From Xylophilus sp. GW821-FHT01B05 (lineage in GTDB: Bacteria; Pseudomonadota; Gammaproteobacteria; Burkholderiales; Burkholderiaceae_C), in the NCBI GenBank assembly GCA_038961845.1, contig CP152408.1:5766001-5830000 (forward strand): 64,000 nucleotides of DNA. Direction: 5' to 3'. Positions 27,800-38,592 of the stretch are shown here, piece after piece. Numbering within the stretch: the first letter of the stretch is position 1; every line of letters starts with the position of its first letter. Below the pieces are notes generated by a model. That model worked only from the letters and a program-made list of their open reading frames with translations, was not told the origin of the DNA and searched no databases. The position numbers were made by a program, and so were the translations under genes.

Positions 27800-29326
27800 T
27801 CAATGCGTGACCTTGCCCCATTCTTCCTCGTAGGTGTTGACCAGCACCTGGTTGGACAGCCGGTTCACCTCGGCCGGCACGCGCGCCATGTCCTGCGGAA
27901 AGTCGAACAGCAGCGGCAGGCTTTGCAGGTTCAGAAAGCGCAGCCCCGCCGGCAGCGCCGTGGGCAGGCGCCAGGGCCGGTGGCTGGCCAGCACAAAGCC
28001 CCATTCGCCAAAGCTCGGCACATGCGCGTGGTAGGGCGTGGCGGTGAGGCCCGCGGCCTCGATGGTCTGCACCACCGTCCAGAAGCTCTTGCGCGCCACC
28101 AGCGGCGAGGTGGTCTGCACCACGGCGTAGCCGCTGGCCGACAGGCGCTGCTCCAGCAGCGCGTAGAAGGACTGGGTAAAGAGCTTGCCGATGGCGAAGT
28201 TGGTCGGGTCGGGGAAGTCGACCACGATCACGTCGAACATCTCATCCGTCTGCTGCAGCCAGGCAAAGGCGTCGGCGTTGACGATGCGCAGCTTGGGCGA
28301 TGTGAGCGAATGGCCGTTGAGCCGCGCCAGCGTCTCGTGCGTGGAGAACAGCCGCGTCATGTTCGGGTCCAGCTCAACCAGGGTGATCTGCTCGACCGAC
28401 GGGTACTTGAGGATTTCGCGCACCGCCATGCCGTCGCCGCCGCCCAGCACGGCCACGCGCCTGGGCGCGCCCTGCGCGGCCATGGCCGGGTGCACCAGGG
28501 CCTCGTGGTAGCGGTACTCGTCGCGCTCGGCAAACTGCAGGTTGCCGTTGAGGAACAGCCGGTGCCCGGCACGCCCCTGCGTGACCACGATGCGCTGGTA
28601 GGGCGAGTTGGCCGCAAACACGATGTGGTCCTGGTAGAACCTGTCTTCGGCCAGCGTGCTGATGCGGTCGGCCCCGGCAAAGCCGGCCAGCAGCACCGCC
28701 AGCGTGGCCGCGCAGGCCAGCGCATGGGCGCGCGGGCGTTGCAGCTCATGGCGAAACAGCCAAAGCGCCCACAGCGCCACCACGGCATTCAGCACCCCGA
28801 ACAGCAGGCCCGTGCGCACCAGCCCCAGTTGCGGCACCAGCAGCAGCGGAAACGCCAGCGACACCGCCAGCGCGCCCAGGTAGTCGAAGGTCAGCACCTG
28901 CGACACCAAGTCCTTCAGCTGCACGTCGCGCTTCAGGATGCGCATCACCAGCGGAATCTCCAAGCCCACCAGCACGCCCACGGCAAACACCAGCCCGTAC
29001 AGCAGCAGCCGGAACGCGCCCGGCAGCCAGGCGCTGGACAGGAACAACAAGGCCGGCAGCATGCCGCCGGCCAGCGCCACCAGCAGCTCTATGCGCAGGA
29101 AGTGCGCCGGCAGCTGCCGCTCCAGGTAGCGCGACAGCCAGCTGCCCACGCCCATGGCAAACAGATAGGTGCCGATGACGGTGGAGAACTGCAGCACCGA
29201 GTCGCCCAGCAGATAAGACGCCAGCGCCCCCGCCGCCAGTTCGTACAGCAGCCCGCAGGCGGCAATGACGAAGACGCTGGCCAGCAGCGCGACCTGCACC
29301 GGGCGCGGGGCATGGGTGTGTTTCAT
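27800..29326 (-). CDS. Membrane-embedded polyamine aminopropyltransferase (spermidine synthase-like)
   Basis: 508 residues. About 220 N-terminal residues form seven or so membrane helices (VALLASVFVIAACGLLYELAAGALASYLLG is the first). The C-terminal half is a spermidine-synthase domain with VAVLGGGDGMAVREIL (decarboxylated SAM site), LVELDPNMTRLF and the acidic VVDFPDPTN loop. Soluble SpeE is about 285 residues, so this is the membrane-fused form. It makes spermidine or a related aminopropylated amine at the membrane. The amine-oxidase-like gene follows after 10 bp; DUF350/DUF4178 genes lie upstream beyond the polygalacturonase gene. Confidence 0.9.
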   Translation of the reverse strand: MKHTHAPRPVQVALLASVFVIAACGLLYELAAGALASYLLGDSVLQFSTVIGTYLFAMGVGSWLSRYLERQLPAHFLRIELLVALAGGMLPALLFLSSAWLPGAFRLLLYGLVFAVGVLVGLEIPLVMRILKRDVQLKDLVSQVLTFDYLGALAVSLAFPLLLVPQLGLVRTGLLFGVLNAVVALWALWLFRHELQRPRAHALACAATLAVLLAGFAGADRISTLAEDRFYQDHIVFAANSPYQRIVVTQGRAGHRLFLNGNLQFAERDEYRYHEALVHPAMAAQGAPRRVAVLGGGDGMAVREILKYPSVEQITLVELDPNMTRLFSTHETLARLNGHSLTSPKLRIVNADAFAWLQQTDEMFDVIVVDFPDPTNFAIGKLFTQSFYALLEQRLSASGYAVVQTTSPLVARKSFWTVVQTIEAAGLTATPYHAHVPSFGEWGFVLASHRPWRLPTALPAGLRFLNLQSLPLLFDFPQDMARVPAEVNRLSNQVLVNTYEEEWGKVTH

Positions 29327-29371
29327 ACGGCCACAATCTTCGCCGATCGGGCTGGGGAACCAAGCAGGCCC

Positions 29372-29638
29372 ATGCCGGCTCCGACGCTCACCATGGACAC
29401 ACTTGCCGCCCTCTCCGACCTGGGCCTGACGCTGCCAAGCCCGGCCTACATCGTGGGCGCCATCCTGTTCGGGCTGGTCGGGCTGGTGGCCTGGCGCCTG
29501 GGCCGGCGCGAGGCGCGGCGCAACACCAAGTGGCTGGGCGTGGCGCTGATGTTCTACCCGTATGCGGTGTCCAGCACCTGGCTGCTCTACGCCGTGGGCC
29601 TGGCGCTGTGCGCCGGGCTGTGGTGGGACCGGCCCTGA
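29372..29638 (+). CDS. Small membrane protein, function unknown
   Basis: 88 residues (82 if the second ATG at 29393 is used). Two membrane helices are seen, AYIVGAILFGLVGLVAWRLG and LLYAVGLALCAGLWW, joined by a basic loop RREARRNTKW. It reads divergently from the spermidine synthase and converges on the polygalacturonase gene with 4 bp between stops. I do not recognise the family; it may belong to the polyamine cluster. Confidence 0.65.
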   Translation: MPAPTLTMDTLAALSDLGLTLPSPAYIVGAILFGLVGLVAWRLGRREARRNTKWLGVALMFYPYAVSSTWLLYAVGLALCAGLWWDRP

Positions 29639-29642
29639 CCGC

Positions 29643-31625
29643 CTAGCGCACGTCGCTCACGGTGGTGTTGTAGGTCGTCCCGGCAATCTTCACGTTCTTC
29701 AGCACGATGTCGTGCACGTTGTAGGCGTAGATCGGGCCCGGCACGCTCGCACTGGCCGGCCCGGCCGCCGTGGGCGTGCCGAAATCGCAGTCGCTGATCG
29801 TCACGCCGGTGATGGCCGGCACCAGCGGCACCGGCAGCGGGCCGTTGTAGTCGGCCTTGACCGGGCCTTGCGCCACGATGGCCTGGAAGCACGACGCAGT
29901 GACGCCGCCCAGCGTCACGTTGCTGGCCTTGACGCGCGAGATGTTGATGTTCTCGACCGTGGCCGGCCGCGTCCGGATCGCATCCTTGGCCGGCTGGTAG
30001 TCGCAGTCGAAGGTGATGATGCCGCCCTGCGCCGCCGACGGGTTGGCGGCCGCGGCGGTGACCACGCCCAGCGGCACGGTGGCGTTGATCGGGCTGCCTG
30101 CCAGCAGTGACGAGCCATAGCCCGAGGGACTCAGGCTCACGCCGTGGGCGAGGGTCACGTTGTCCACATAAAGGCCGCGCACGAAGCCGCCGCGGTTCAT
30201 GTTGGTCTTGATGCGGATGGCGATGTTCAGCGCATTGGTGGCCCAGTTGAGGTTGCGCATCTCCAGGTTGCGCGCATAGATCTTCTCGATGCCCGCGCCC
30301 ATCTCGCTGCCCAGCGTGAGGCCGCCGTGGCCGCTTTGCATCACGCAGTTCTGGATCACGTGGTTTTGCGCCGGGCCGTACAGGGTGTCGAGGTTCTTGC
30401 CGGACTTGATCGCAATGCAGTCGTCGCCGGTGTTGAACTCGACGTTCTCGCACAGCACCATGTCGCAGGCGTCCGGGTCAAAGCCGTCGTTGTTCAGGCC
30501 GGTGCTGTCGGCCAGCACGCCGCGTATCACCACGTTCTTGCAGTCGACCGGGTGGTGCTGCCAGAACGGCGTGTTGTTGGTCTGGTAGTTTTCCATCAGC
30601 ACGTCGGTGCAGCCAATGAAGGTGACCATGCAGGGCCGCAGGAAGTGGCCCAGGCCGAAGATGCGCTGCTCTATCGGCACACCCGCCTCCGACAGGCATG
30701 GCAGGTAGTTCTGGTCCTGCTGCCAGGGCGTGGCGGGGTTGGTCAGCAGCGCATAGAGCGCATCGCTGATGCCCGGCACCTTGGTACGCAAATCAAGGTT
30801 CAGCGGGTTGTTGGAGGCCGCAGACGGTGTAGCGCTGGCACTGACAAAACCGTACTGGCCCACGTTGCCCTTGTAGGTCCACCACGAGGTGGCCGTGTTG
30901 CCGCTGCCCGCAAAGGGCGTCATGGCCTGGCCATTGAGGATCGAGGTCTGGTCGGCACCGGTGATGGCAATGTGCGACTGGTTGCGCGCATAGATCGGCG
31001 AGCCAAAGTTCAGGCAGTCATTCGACTGCCAGCGGCCGTAGTACAGCTGGCCGTTGGTGCCGCAATTGATCGGGCCATCCTTGGCGTAGTCGGCCGGGTT
31101 GTTGCTGAAGTAGATCTGGCAGTGGGCGCTTAAATGGAAGTTGACGTTGCTGAGCAGCACGATCGGCCCCGCGCAGTACCAGTTGCCCGCCGGCACCACG
31201 ACGCGCCCGCCGCCGGCCGCATTGCAGGCCTGTATCGCGGCCAAAAATGCCGGACGCGCATCGAACGCGCCCGGCGCCTGGGTCTTGTCCGAGCCAGCGC
31301 TGGGCGGCGACAGGGCTGCGTTGGTGTAGGGGTTGGGCGAATCCACGACGGTGCAGGCCTGCGCGCCGTAGTCGGTGACCAGAAAGTCGCGCGGGGGAAA
31401 CGAATCCTGCGACACCGACTTGAGCGCGTTGACGATGAGGGTGGCCGCGCCAGACAAACCCCAGATCGGGTCGTCCACATCGCCGTTGCTGCCACCGCCG
31501 CCGCAACCTTCAAGGCCAAGCAAGGCCCCGCCAAAGAGTGCTCCGGCGCCCAGCAGGAAGCTGCGGCGCTGGGTTTGTATGCCCACGGCTGCCGCCATGG
31601 CGCTGCGGTGAAACTGCGCGTTCAA
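29643..31625 (-). CDS. Glycoside hydrolase family 28 protein (polygalacturonase-like), Tat lipoprotein
   Basis: 660 residues. The start is TTG at 31623-31625, decided by an AAGGAG site 7 bp upstream; the first ATG (31598) has none. A twin-arginine signal (QRRSFLLGAGALFGGALL) ends in a lipobox LEGC. The parallel beta-helix carries the GH28 catalytic motifs in order: NNDGFDPDAC, NTGDDCIAIKSGK, SGHGGLTLGSE and AIRIKTN. It would hydrolyse polygalacturonate or a related uronan outside the cytoplasm. A perfect 17-bp palindrome overlaps its promoter. It stands alone between genes of the polyamine cluster, like an insertion. Confidence 0.9.
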   Translation of the reverse strand: MNAQFHRSAMAAAVGIQTQRRSFLLGAGALFGGALLGLEGCGGGGSNGDVDDPIWGLSGAATLIVNALKSVSQDSFPPRDFLVTDYGAQACTVVDSPNPYTNAALSPPSAGSDKTQAPGAFDARPAFLAAIQACNAAGGGRVVVPAGNWYCAGPIVLLSNVNFHLSAHCQIYFSNNPADYAKDGPINCGTNGQLYYGRWQSNDCLNFGSPIYARNQSHIAITGADQTSILNGQAMTPFAGSGNTATSWWTYKGNVGQYGFVSASATPSAASNNPLNLDLRTKVPGISDALYALLTNPATPWQQDQNYLPCLSEAGVPIEQRIFGLGHFLRPCMVTFIGCTDVLMENYQTNNTPFWQHHPVDCKNVVIRGVLADSTGLNNDGFDPDACDMVLCENVEFNTGDDCIAIKSGKNLDTLYGPAQNHVIQNCVMQSGHGGLTLGSEMGAGIEKIYARNLEMRNLNWATNALNIAIRIKTNMNRGGFVRGLYVDNVTLAHGVSLSPSGYGSSLLAGSPINATVPLGVVTAAAANPSAAQGGIITFDCDYQPAKDAIRTRPATVENINISRVKASNVTLGGVTASCFQAIVAQGPVKADYNGPLPVPLVPAITGVTISDCDFGTPTAAGPASASVPGPIYAYNVHDIVLKNVKIAGTTYNTTVSDVR

Positions 31626-31663
31626 TGGTGTCTCCTTATGCGGCCTAACCGCTTGACTGTTAT

Positions 31664-31680
31664 ATGTTGTCGGACAACAT
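31664..31680. promoter_or_regulatory. Perfect palindrome, GntR-type operator of the polygalacturonase gene
   Basis: ATGTTGTC-G-GACAACAT contains TTGTCGGACAA, matching the FadR/GntR-type consensus TNGTNNNACNA. It lies 39-55 bp before the TTG start and touches a TATAAC -10 candidate. This suggests hexuronate- or pectin-type control by a GntR regulator elsewhere (inference). Confidence 0.55.
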
Positions 31681-31828
31681 TGAGCACTATCCGGCGTTGC
31701 TCATCGCCAAATCACAGTGATTACCCCCATGAATCCCGTTTTTACATCTGGTGATGTTTTTGGAAAGTCCACATATCGTCTTACAAGCATGCAGAGACCG
31801 AAGGCGCATTGCCAGCGCCTGGCCGGCC

Positions 31829-32050
31829 TCAGCCGTGGATCGCCGCCGCCACGATCAGCGAGATGCCCAGGCACATCGCCGCCACCACCAGGCCGAGCGC
31901 AACGTTCTGCTTCTCGATGATCTCGGCCCACAGATCGACGGGGGTGATCTTGTCGATGATCAGAAAGCACAGCCAGAACACCACCACGCCCAGCAGCGCA
32001 AAGAAGACAGAGCCCAGCAAGGCACCGGGCCTGAACCATTCAAAAATCAT
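31829..32050 (-). CDS. DUF350 family small membrane protein
   Basis: 73 residues with two membrane helices (ALLGSVFFALLGVVVFWLCFLII and NVALGLVVAAMCLGISLIVAAAI) separated by DKITPVDLWAEIIEKQ, the layout of one DUF350 unit as in E. coli YjfL. The function is unknown. It lies 25 bp after the DUF4178 gene and would be cotranscribed with it and SPFH. Genes of this type occur with membrane spermidine synthases, which lie just beyond the polygalacturonase here. Confidence 0.8.
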   Translation of the reverse strand: MIFEWFRPGALLGSVFFALLGVVVFWLCFLIIDKITPVDLWAEIIEKQNVALGLVVAAMCLGISLIVAAAIHG

Positions 32051-32075
32051 GGAAACCTCCGTGGAATGACACGCC

Positions 32076-33566
32076 CTACTTGTGGCCGCCGCCGCTGGAA
32101 TAGCCACCCCAGGCGCCGCCCGGGCTGCGCGCCGACGCACCGCAGTTCTCGCGCGCCGGGTCACAAGTGCTGCAGCGCGACAGCAGCAAGACCAGCACCA
32201 GCAGCACGAACAAAACCAGTATGACGCCGGTGCAGCCAATGCCCGAGCCGAGCCTAGCCTCGCCGCGCGCCAGCTGCAGCTTCTTTTCTTCGGGCAGCCC
32301 GAAGGCCGCGGCGATGGTGGCCGTCTCCAGGCGGTTGCCCATGGACCAGGTCACCTCGCTGCGGCTGCGCTCCATGGACAGCAGTTGGCGGTTGTAGGCG
32401 TAGTCGGCGTTCGAGGTCTTCTGGCCGCGCTCCACCGGCCAATAGAACTCGCCCTGCACATAGATGGTCTCGGCGTCGTAGCGGTACTGCAGCGCGTAGG
32501 CCGAACCCAGGTACTTGGCGGTGTTCTGGTCGCTGCTGAGCTTGGGCGCGCCGGTGGCGGGCTTGACCAGGCTCCAGCCATCTTCCGCATCCACCAAAAA
32601 ACAAAAGCCGCGCTGGCGGTGGTAGAGCAGGTACTCGCTCCAGCCAAAGCTCTCGTCGTCGCCAGCCTCGCGCCCCATGCGGTGCTGGAAGCCCACCACC
32701 TGCCACTCCGCGCCCTGCAGCTGGCCCAGCGTGCCCACGGGTATCAGCGGGCGGATCGGCTCGTCCTGCAGCGCGTGGCGCAGCTCGCCGCCCAGGCCGG
32801 ATGTCAGGTCGATGATGCTGCGGCAGCTCGGGCAGGTGATGGCCTTGCTGTCCTGCAACTGCACGGCCACCGGCGCGCCGCAGTTCGGGCAGTTGAACTG
32901 GCGCGCAGCCTCGGTCTTCTCCGAGACCTCGCGCAGGCCGCTGAGCTTGAGCGTCTCCAGCAGCACAGACTCGCCGCGCGAGACATCGGGCGGATCGCGG
33001 AAGTAGTCCAGCGACAGCACCGTGCCGTCGTCGCCGCGCAGCTCGGCCGAAGGGAACGTCTGGCCCAGCGGCGCGATGTGCGAAAGCTCGCCCTCCGCCG
33101 CCACCAGCGTCACCAGCCCCTGGAAGGCCACGCTGTAGCCCCGGCCATCGATTGCGGTGCGTGCGCCCAGGCGCAGCGCCTCGGGCGGCGGCGCGGCAAT
33201 CGGCAGCACGACCGGCCGGGCAAAGACATAGGCGCCGTTGTCCTCGGCCAGCAGCGCCGAAGAGCCATCGGCCATGGCCGCATGCCATTCGTTCCAGGTG
33301 CCGGCATCCGAGCGGTACTGCAGCCGGCCCACCAGCGTGAACGGCTGGCCCGCATGCGCGCCCGTGGCCATCAGCTGCAGCGGGCTGTGGTCGTCGAACA
33401 GCTCGGCCATGCGGCCGATGCGCGACAGCACTTCGCCGCTGCGCACGATGGTGCTGTGGCAGTAGACGCAGACCGCGTGGGTGGACTGCGCGCTGCGGAA
33501 ATCAACCGGCGCGCCGCAGCCCGGGCAGGGCGCGCGGTAGACGCGCTGGGGAACGGCGGTGGCCAA
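32076..33566 (-). CDS. DUF4178 / double zinc-ribbon membrane protein
   Basis: About 496 residues if the TTG at 33564-33566 is the start, 4 bp after the SPFH stop; no ATG fits between the SPFH stop and the first domain. Two zinc ribbons are seen: CPGC...CVYC near residues 13-37 and CPNCGAPV...CPSC near 215-240. Each precedes a DUF4178-like beta domain (FTLVGRLQYRSDAGTWNEWHA; QGAEWQVVGFQHRMG...EYLLYHRQRGFCFLV). A single membrane helix (VILVLFVLLVLVLLL) lies near the C-terminus, followed by a Gly/Ser tail. The function is unknown. It is the middle gene of SPFH-DUF4178-DUF350. Confidence 0.75.
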   Translation of the reverse strand: MATAVPQRVYRAPCPGCGAPVDFRSAQSTHAVCVYCHSTIVRSGEVLSRIGRMAELFDDHSPLQLMATGAHAGQPFTLVGRLQYRSDAGTWNEWHAAMADGSSALLAEDNGAYVFARPVVLPIAAPPPEALRLGARTAIDGRGYSVAFQGLVTLVAAEGELSHIAPLGQTFPSAELRGDDGTVLSLDYFRDPPDVSRGESVLLETLKLSGLREVSEKTEAARQFNCPNCGAPVAVQLQDSKAITCPSCRSIIDLTSGLGGELRHALQDEPIRPLIPVGTLGQLQGAEWQVVGFQHRMGREAGDDESFGWSEYLLYHRQRGFCFLVDAEDGWSLVKPATGAPKLSSDQNTAKYLGSAYALQYRYDAETIYVQGEFYWPVERGQKTSNADYAYNRQLLSMERSRSEVTWSMGNRLETATIAAAFGLPEEKKLQLARGEARLGSGIGCTGVILVLFVLLVLVLLLSRCSTCDPARENCGASARSPGGAWGGYSSGGGHK

Positions 33567-33570
33567 GCGA

Positions 33571-34602
33571 CTAGACGAGCTTCTTGAGCAGCTCTGCCTT
33601 CTTGGCGTCAAATTCCTCTTGCGTGAGGATGCCCTTGGACTTGAGCTCGCCCAGCTTCTCCAGCGTGGCCATGACATCCTCGGCGCGCACCACGGCGGGG
33701 GCAGCAGCAGCAGCCGGCGCCGCCTGCAAACCCTGCTGCAGGTTCTGCGCCAGCACCTGGCCCAGCGCCACGCCGGCGCCCAGGCCCATGGCGTCGCCGG
33801 CAATGCCGCCACCGCCGCCCGCCGCGCCCTCGGCCATCTTGGGTATGGCCTGGCCGGTCTGGTACTGGATGAAGCGGCCCATGTCCTTGCCGACCATGCC
33901 CATGCCGATCTTCTGGTCCATGACCTGCTGCAGCTCTTCGGGCAGCGACAGGTTCTGCACCGTCATGCCTTCGAGCTGCAGCCCGATCTTGGCAAATTCA
34001 GGCTGCAGCGCAGTGGTGAGCGCCTGCGCAAACATGATCTGGTTGGCCGCCAAGTCCAGAAAAGAAACGCCGCTGGCGGCTATGGCATTGCTGATGTTCT
34101 GCAGCACCAGGCCGCGCAACTGGCCATCGAGGTCACCGGTGCTGTACTCGGCGCGGGTGCCGGAGATCTCGGTGTGGAAGCGCTTGGCATCGGCCACGCG
34201 GTAGCTGTAGTTGCCAAAGGCACGCAGCCGCACCGCGCCAAAGTCCTGGTCGCGGATGGTGATCGGCTGGGGCGTGCCCCACTTCTGGTCGACCTGCTGG
34301 CGCGTGCTGAAGAAGTAGACGTCGCTCTTGAACGGGGACTCAAAAAGCTTGTCCCAGTTCTTCAGGTAGGTCAGTACCGGCAGCGTCTGGGTCGTGAGCT
34401 TGTAGGTGCCGGGGCTGAACACGTCGGCCACCTGGCCTTCGTTGACGAACACCGCCACCTGCGACTCGCGCACCACCAGCGTGCCGCCGTTCTGGATTTC
34501 CAGGTCCCGCATCGGGTAGCGCCAGGCCAGCGTGCCATCGCCCTCCTCCGTCCACTGCAGGATGTCAATGAACTGCTTCTTGATGAAATCCATCAGGGCC
34601 AT
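33571..34602 (-). CDS. SPFH-domain protein with C-terminal SHOCT-like motif
   Basis: 343 residues. The SPFH/band-7-like core covers roughly residues 25-230 (TEEGDGTLAWRYPMRDLEIQNGGTLVVRESQVAVFVNEGQV at its start), then a Gly/Ala linker, then LGELKSKGILTQEEFDAKKAELLKKL, a SHOCT motif. There is no signal peptide or membrane helix, as in the YdjI-type cytosolic group. Such proteins form membrane-associated oligomers. It is the promoter-proximal gene of the SPFH-DUF4178-DUF350 operon. Confidence 0.88.
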   Translation of the reverse strand: MALMDFIKKQFIDILQWTEEGDGTLAWRYPMRDLEIQNGGTLVVRESQVAVFVNEGQVADVFSPGTYKLTTQTLPVLTYLKNWDKLFESPFKSDVYFFSTRQQVDQKWGTPQPITIRDQDFGAVRLRAFGNYSYRVADAKRFHTEISGTRAEYSTGDLDGQLRGLVLQNISNAIAASGVSFLDLAANQIMFAQALTTALQPEFAKIGLQLEGMTVQNLSLPEELQQVMDQKIGMGMVGKDMGRFIQYQTGQAIPKMAEGAAGGGGGIAGDAMGLGAGVALGQVLAQNLQQGLQAAPAAAAAPAVVRAEDVMATLEKLGELKSKGILTQEEFDAKKAELLKKLV

Positions 34603-34775
34603 GGCGTCCTCCGGGCATTCGAGTACTTGGTGCGAGGGATGATACTTCGCGCCTTCGGCGGCGCAGGAGTGCCACAGCCGATGTCTACAATCCCAGCTCC
34701 CTCAGACACGCCGCCCACCGCGCCCATGCGCGGCACGGCCGCTTGAAGCAGTAGCCCCGCGCAGGAGACGCACGC

Positions 34776-37100
<2,325 letters not shown>

Positions 37101-37184
37101 AAAACCCAGCCAATACGGGCCATAACCGCACAGCGAGTACCGACTTACATCCCCTCTTCGCCAGACGCGAAACCCCCAGGGCCA

Positions 37185-37222
37185 AGGCCTGCAATGCTAG
37201 TAGACACTTGCGTTGCAGGCCT
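37185..37222 (+). terminator. Hairpin downstream of maeB
   Basis: AGGCCTGCAA (37185-37194) and TTGCAGGCCT (37213-37222) form a perfect 10-bp stem with an 18-base loop. Only a weak T-tract follows, so termination is likely but not certain. The rest of 37101-37349 shows no gene. Confidence 0.5.
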
Positions 37223-37349
37223 GTTTCCGTCACACTAGCGGATTGAAATTTGGGGTTAACCCGGGGAAAATTTCGGAAATTTCGAGCAGCGCCGCAGGCC
37301 TGTTCGACATGGCCGGGTGCCTTCCGGAAAGTCCGAAAGGTGTTTTGGC

Positions 37350-37781
37350 ATGTGGCGTGAAGTGGCGCGGAGACAAGCGTTCAGAGCGGCTTTCTCCACA
37401 GCAGCTGTGGCGGTTCGTGCAAGCGTACTGGGGCTGCTGGTTCTTGGCGTCACCGTTTCGGTGCAGGCGCGCATGCCGTCGATTGCACCGCAATCCGCCG
37501 TCGTCTCCATCGCTGAATTGCCGCCCCAGGGCCGCGAAACCTACGAGCGCATTCGCGCTGGCGGGACGTTTCGGCATGAGAAAGACGGCAGCGTATTCGG
37601 CAACCGGGAGCGCTTGCTGCCACCCCAAACGCGCGGTTATTACCGCGAGTACACGGTGAAGACACCGGGTTCCCGTGACCGGGGCGCCAGACGCATTGTC
37701 TGCGGTGGCGCGCCCAAGGCACCGGATCGCTGCTATTACACCAGCGACCACTATGCCAGCTTCCGCGAGATCGTCGATTGA
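37350..37781 (+). CDS. Secreted barnase/RNase Sa-type ribonuclease
   Basis: 143 residues from the ATG at 37350, with a GAAAGG site upstream; a GTG at 37317 is a longer alternative. A signal peptide ends VSVQA near residue 40. The mature part shows the microbial RNase N1/T1 pattern: LPPQGRETYERIRAGGTFRHEKDGSVFGNRERLLPP, YYREYTVKTPG, GARRIVCGG and CYYTSDHYASFREI. The catalytic glutamate lies in REYTV, with arginine in GARRIV and histidine in SDHYASF. It would cut RNA at guanosine. A barstar-type inhibitor gene follows 89 bp downstream. Confidence 0.88.
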   Translation: MWREVARRQAFRAAFSTAAVAVRASVLGLLVLGVTVSVQARMPSIAPQSAVVSIAELPPQGRETYERIRAGGTFRHEKDGSVFGNRERLLPPQTRGYYREYTVKTPGSRDRGARRIVCGGAPKAPDRCYYTSDHYASFREIVD

Positions 37782-37870
37782 CGGCAGCGGGCGCTGGACG
37801 CAAACAGCAGGGCGGATGGCTTGCGAGCCGTTCCTGGATTTTTAGACCTTAACGAGAAAGAGCAGCGGAG

Positions 37871-38299
37871 ATGGACACGCCACTTCGTAGTAAAGAGAAC
37901 GAGGCACCCCTGCGGGGCGTGCGCAGCAATATCGTGCAGTCGATCCGCGCCTTCCGCGTGCCCGACCTGCAGGAAGCAGCTGAAGGTCTCGGCCATCATT
38001 TCCTGTACGCCAATCTGGCGGAGGCACAGTCCAAGCAGGATGTGTTGGACATGATTGCCGGACAGTTCACTTTCCCCTCCCATTTCGGGAAGAATTTCGA
38101 CGCGTTGTACGACTGCATGACGGACCCGTTGCATAAATCGGGCCCGCAACCAGGCTTCCTGGTGGTGCTTGAGCAGATTCCGGCACATGCCAAGTTCGAC
38201 AAGGAAGCACGCGAGCAGCTGCTCGACATCTTCCGCGAAGCCTCGGATTACTGGGGGGACCGCAAAGTGCCCTTCCGGTGCTTCTATTCTTTTCTGTAG
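37871..38299 (+). CDS. Barstar family ribonuclease inhibitor
   Basis: 142 residues. The barstar fold is shown by HHFLYANLAEAQSKQDVLDMIAGQFTFPSHFGKNFDALYDCMTD, where the FGKNFDALYDCMTD helix carries the aspartates that plug a barnase active site. It stays in the cytoplasm (no signal) and protects against the preceding RNase before export. A GGAG site lies 4 bp before the start. About 45 N-terminal residues precede the barstar core. Confidence 0.9.
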   Translation: MDTPLRSKENEAPLRGVRSNIVQSIRAFRVPDLQEAAEGLGHHFLYANLAEAQSKQDVLDMIAGQFTFPSHFGKNFDALYDCMTDPLHKSGPQPGFLVVLEQIPAHAKFDKEAREQLLDIFREASDYWGDRKVPFRCFYSFL

Positions 38300-38333
38300 C
38301 CCGTTCTGCATCTACCAGCCAAGCAGAACGGGC
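38299..38333 (+). terminator. Hairpin at the end of the barstar gene
   Basis: GCCCGTTCTGC (38299-38309) and GCAGAACGGGC (38323-38333) form a perfect 11-bp stem right at the stop codon. There is no T-run after it. The following stretch to 38500 has a weak frame but nothing I can name. Confidence 0.5.
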
Positions 38334-38499
38334 GAATGAGGCTACGCCAGCGCCAGAGGCCGTCACCGGCATCGCACTGGAAACCGATCCCGCAGAGAAG
38401 ATGCCGACCGACAAGCTCGTCGACGTGTCGCCCCTGGCGCTGCGTATGAGCAGTCCGTTTAACTCAGGTTACTGGCTCTCAGCCGCCTGAAACTAGGCT

Positions 38500-38592
38500 C
38501 TCCCCCAGGCTTCGCACTTCGTGTCTTCGCCAACCCCCTTCCGGGGGCGGGCCGGCCGCTTCGGGCGGCCGTGCGCAGCGGCCCCTGGGTTT
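38500..38592. repeat. G/C-rich repeat left of rsmA (inverted partner at 39412-39482)
   Basis: It contains CCCCCAGGCTTCGCACTTCG, GTCTTCGCCAACCCCCTTCC, GGGGGCGGGCC and GCGCAGCGGCCCCTGGG. The same segments in reverse order and strand lie at 39412-39482 on the other side of rsmA. Confidence 0.7.

Noticed and set aside
27515..29638. 707-residue plus-strand frame opposite the spermidine synthase
   Set aside because: Shadow of the minus-strand gene; only its last 88 codons (29372-29638) have protein-like features.
38278..38490. 70-residue frame after the barstar gene
   Set aside because: It begins inside the barstar gene, crosses a hairpin, has no ribosome-binding site and no family features; it might be a gene remnant but I cannot support it.
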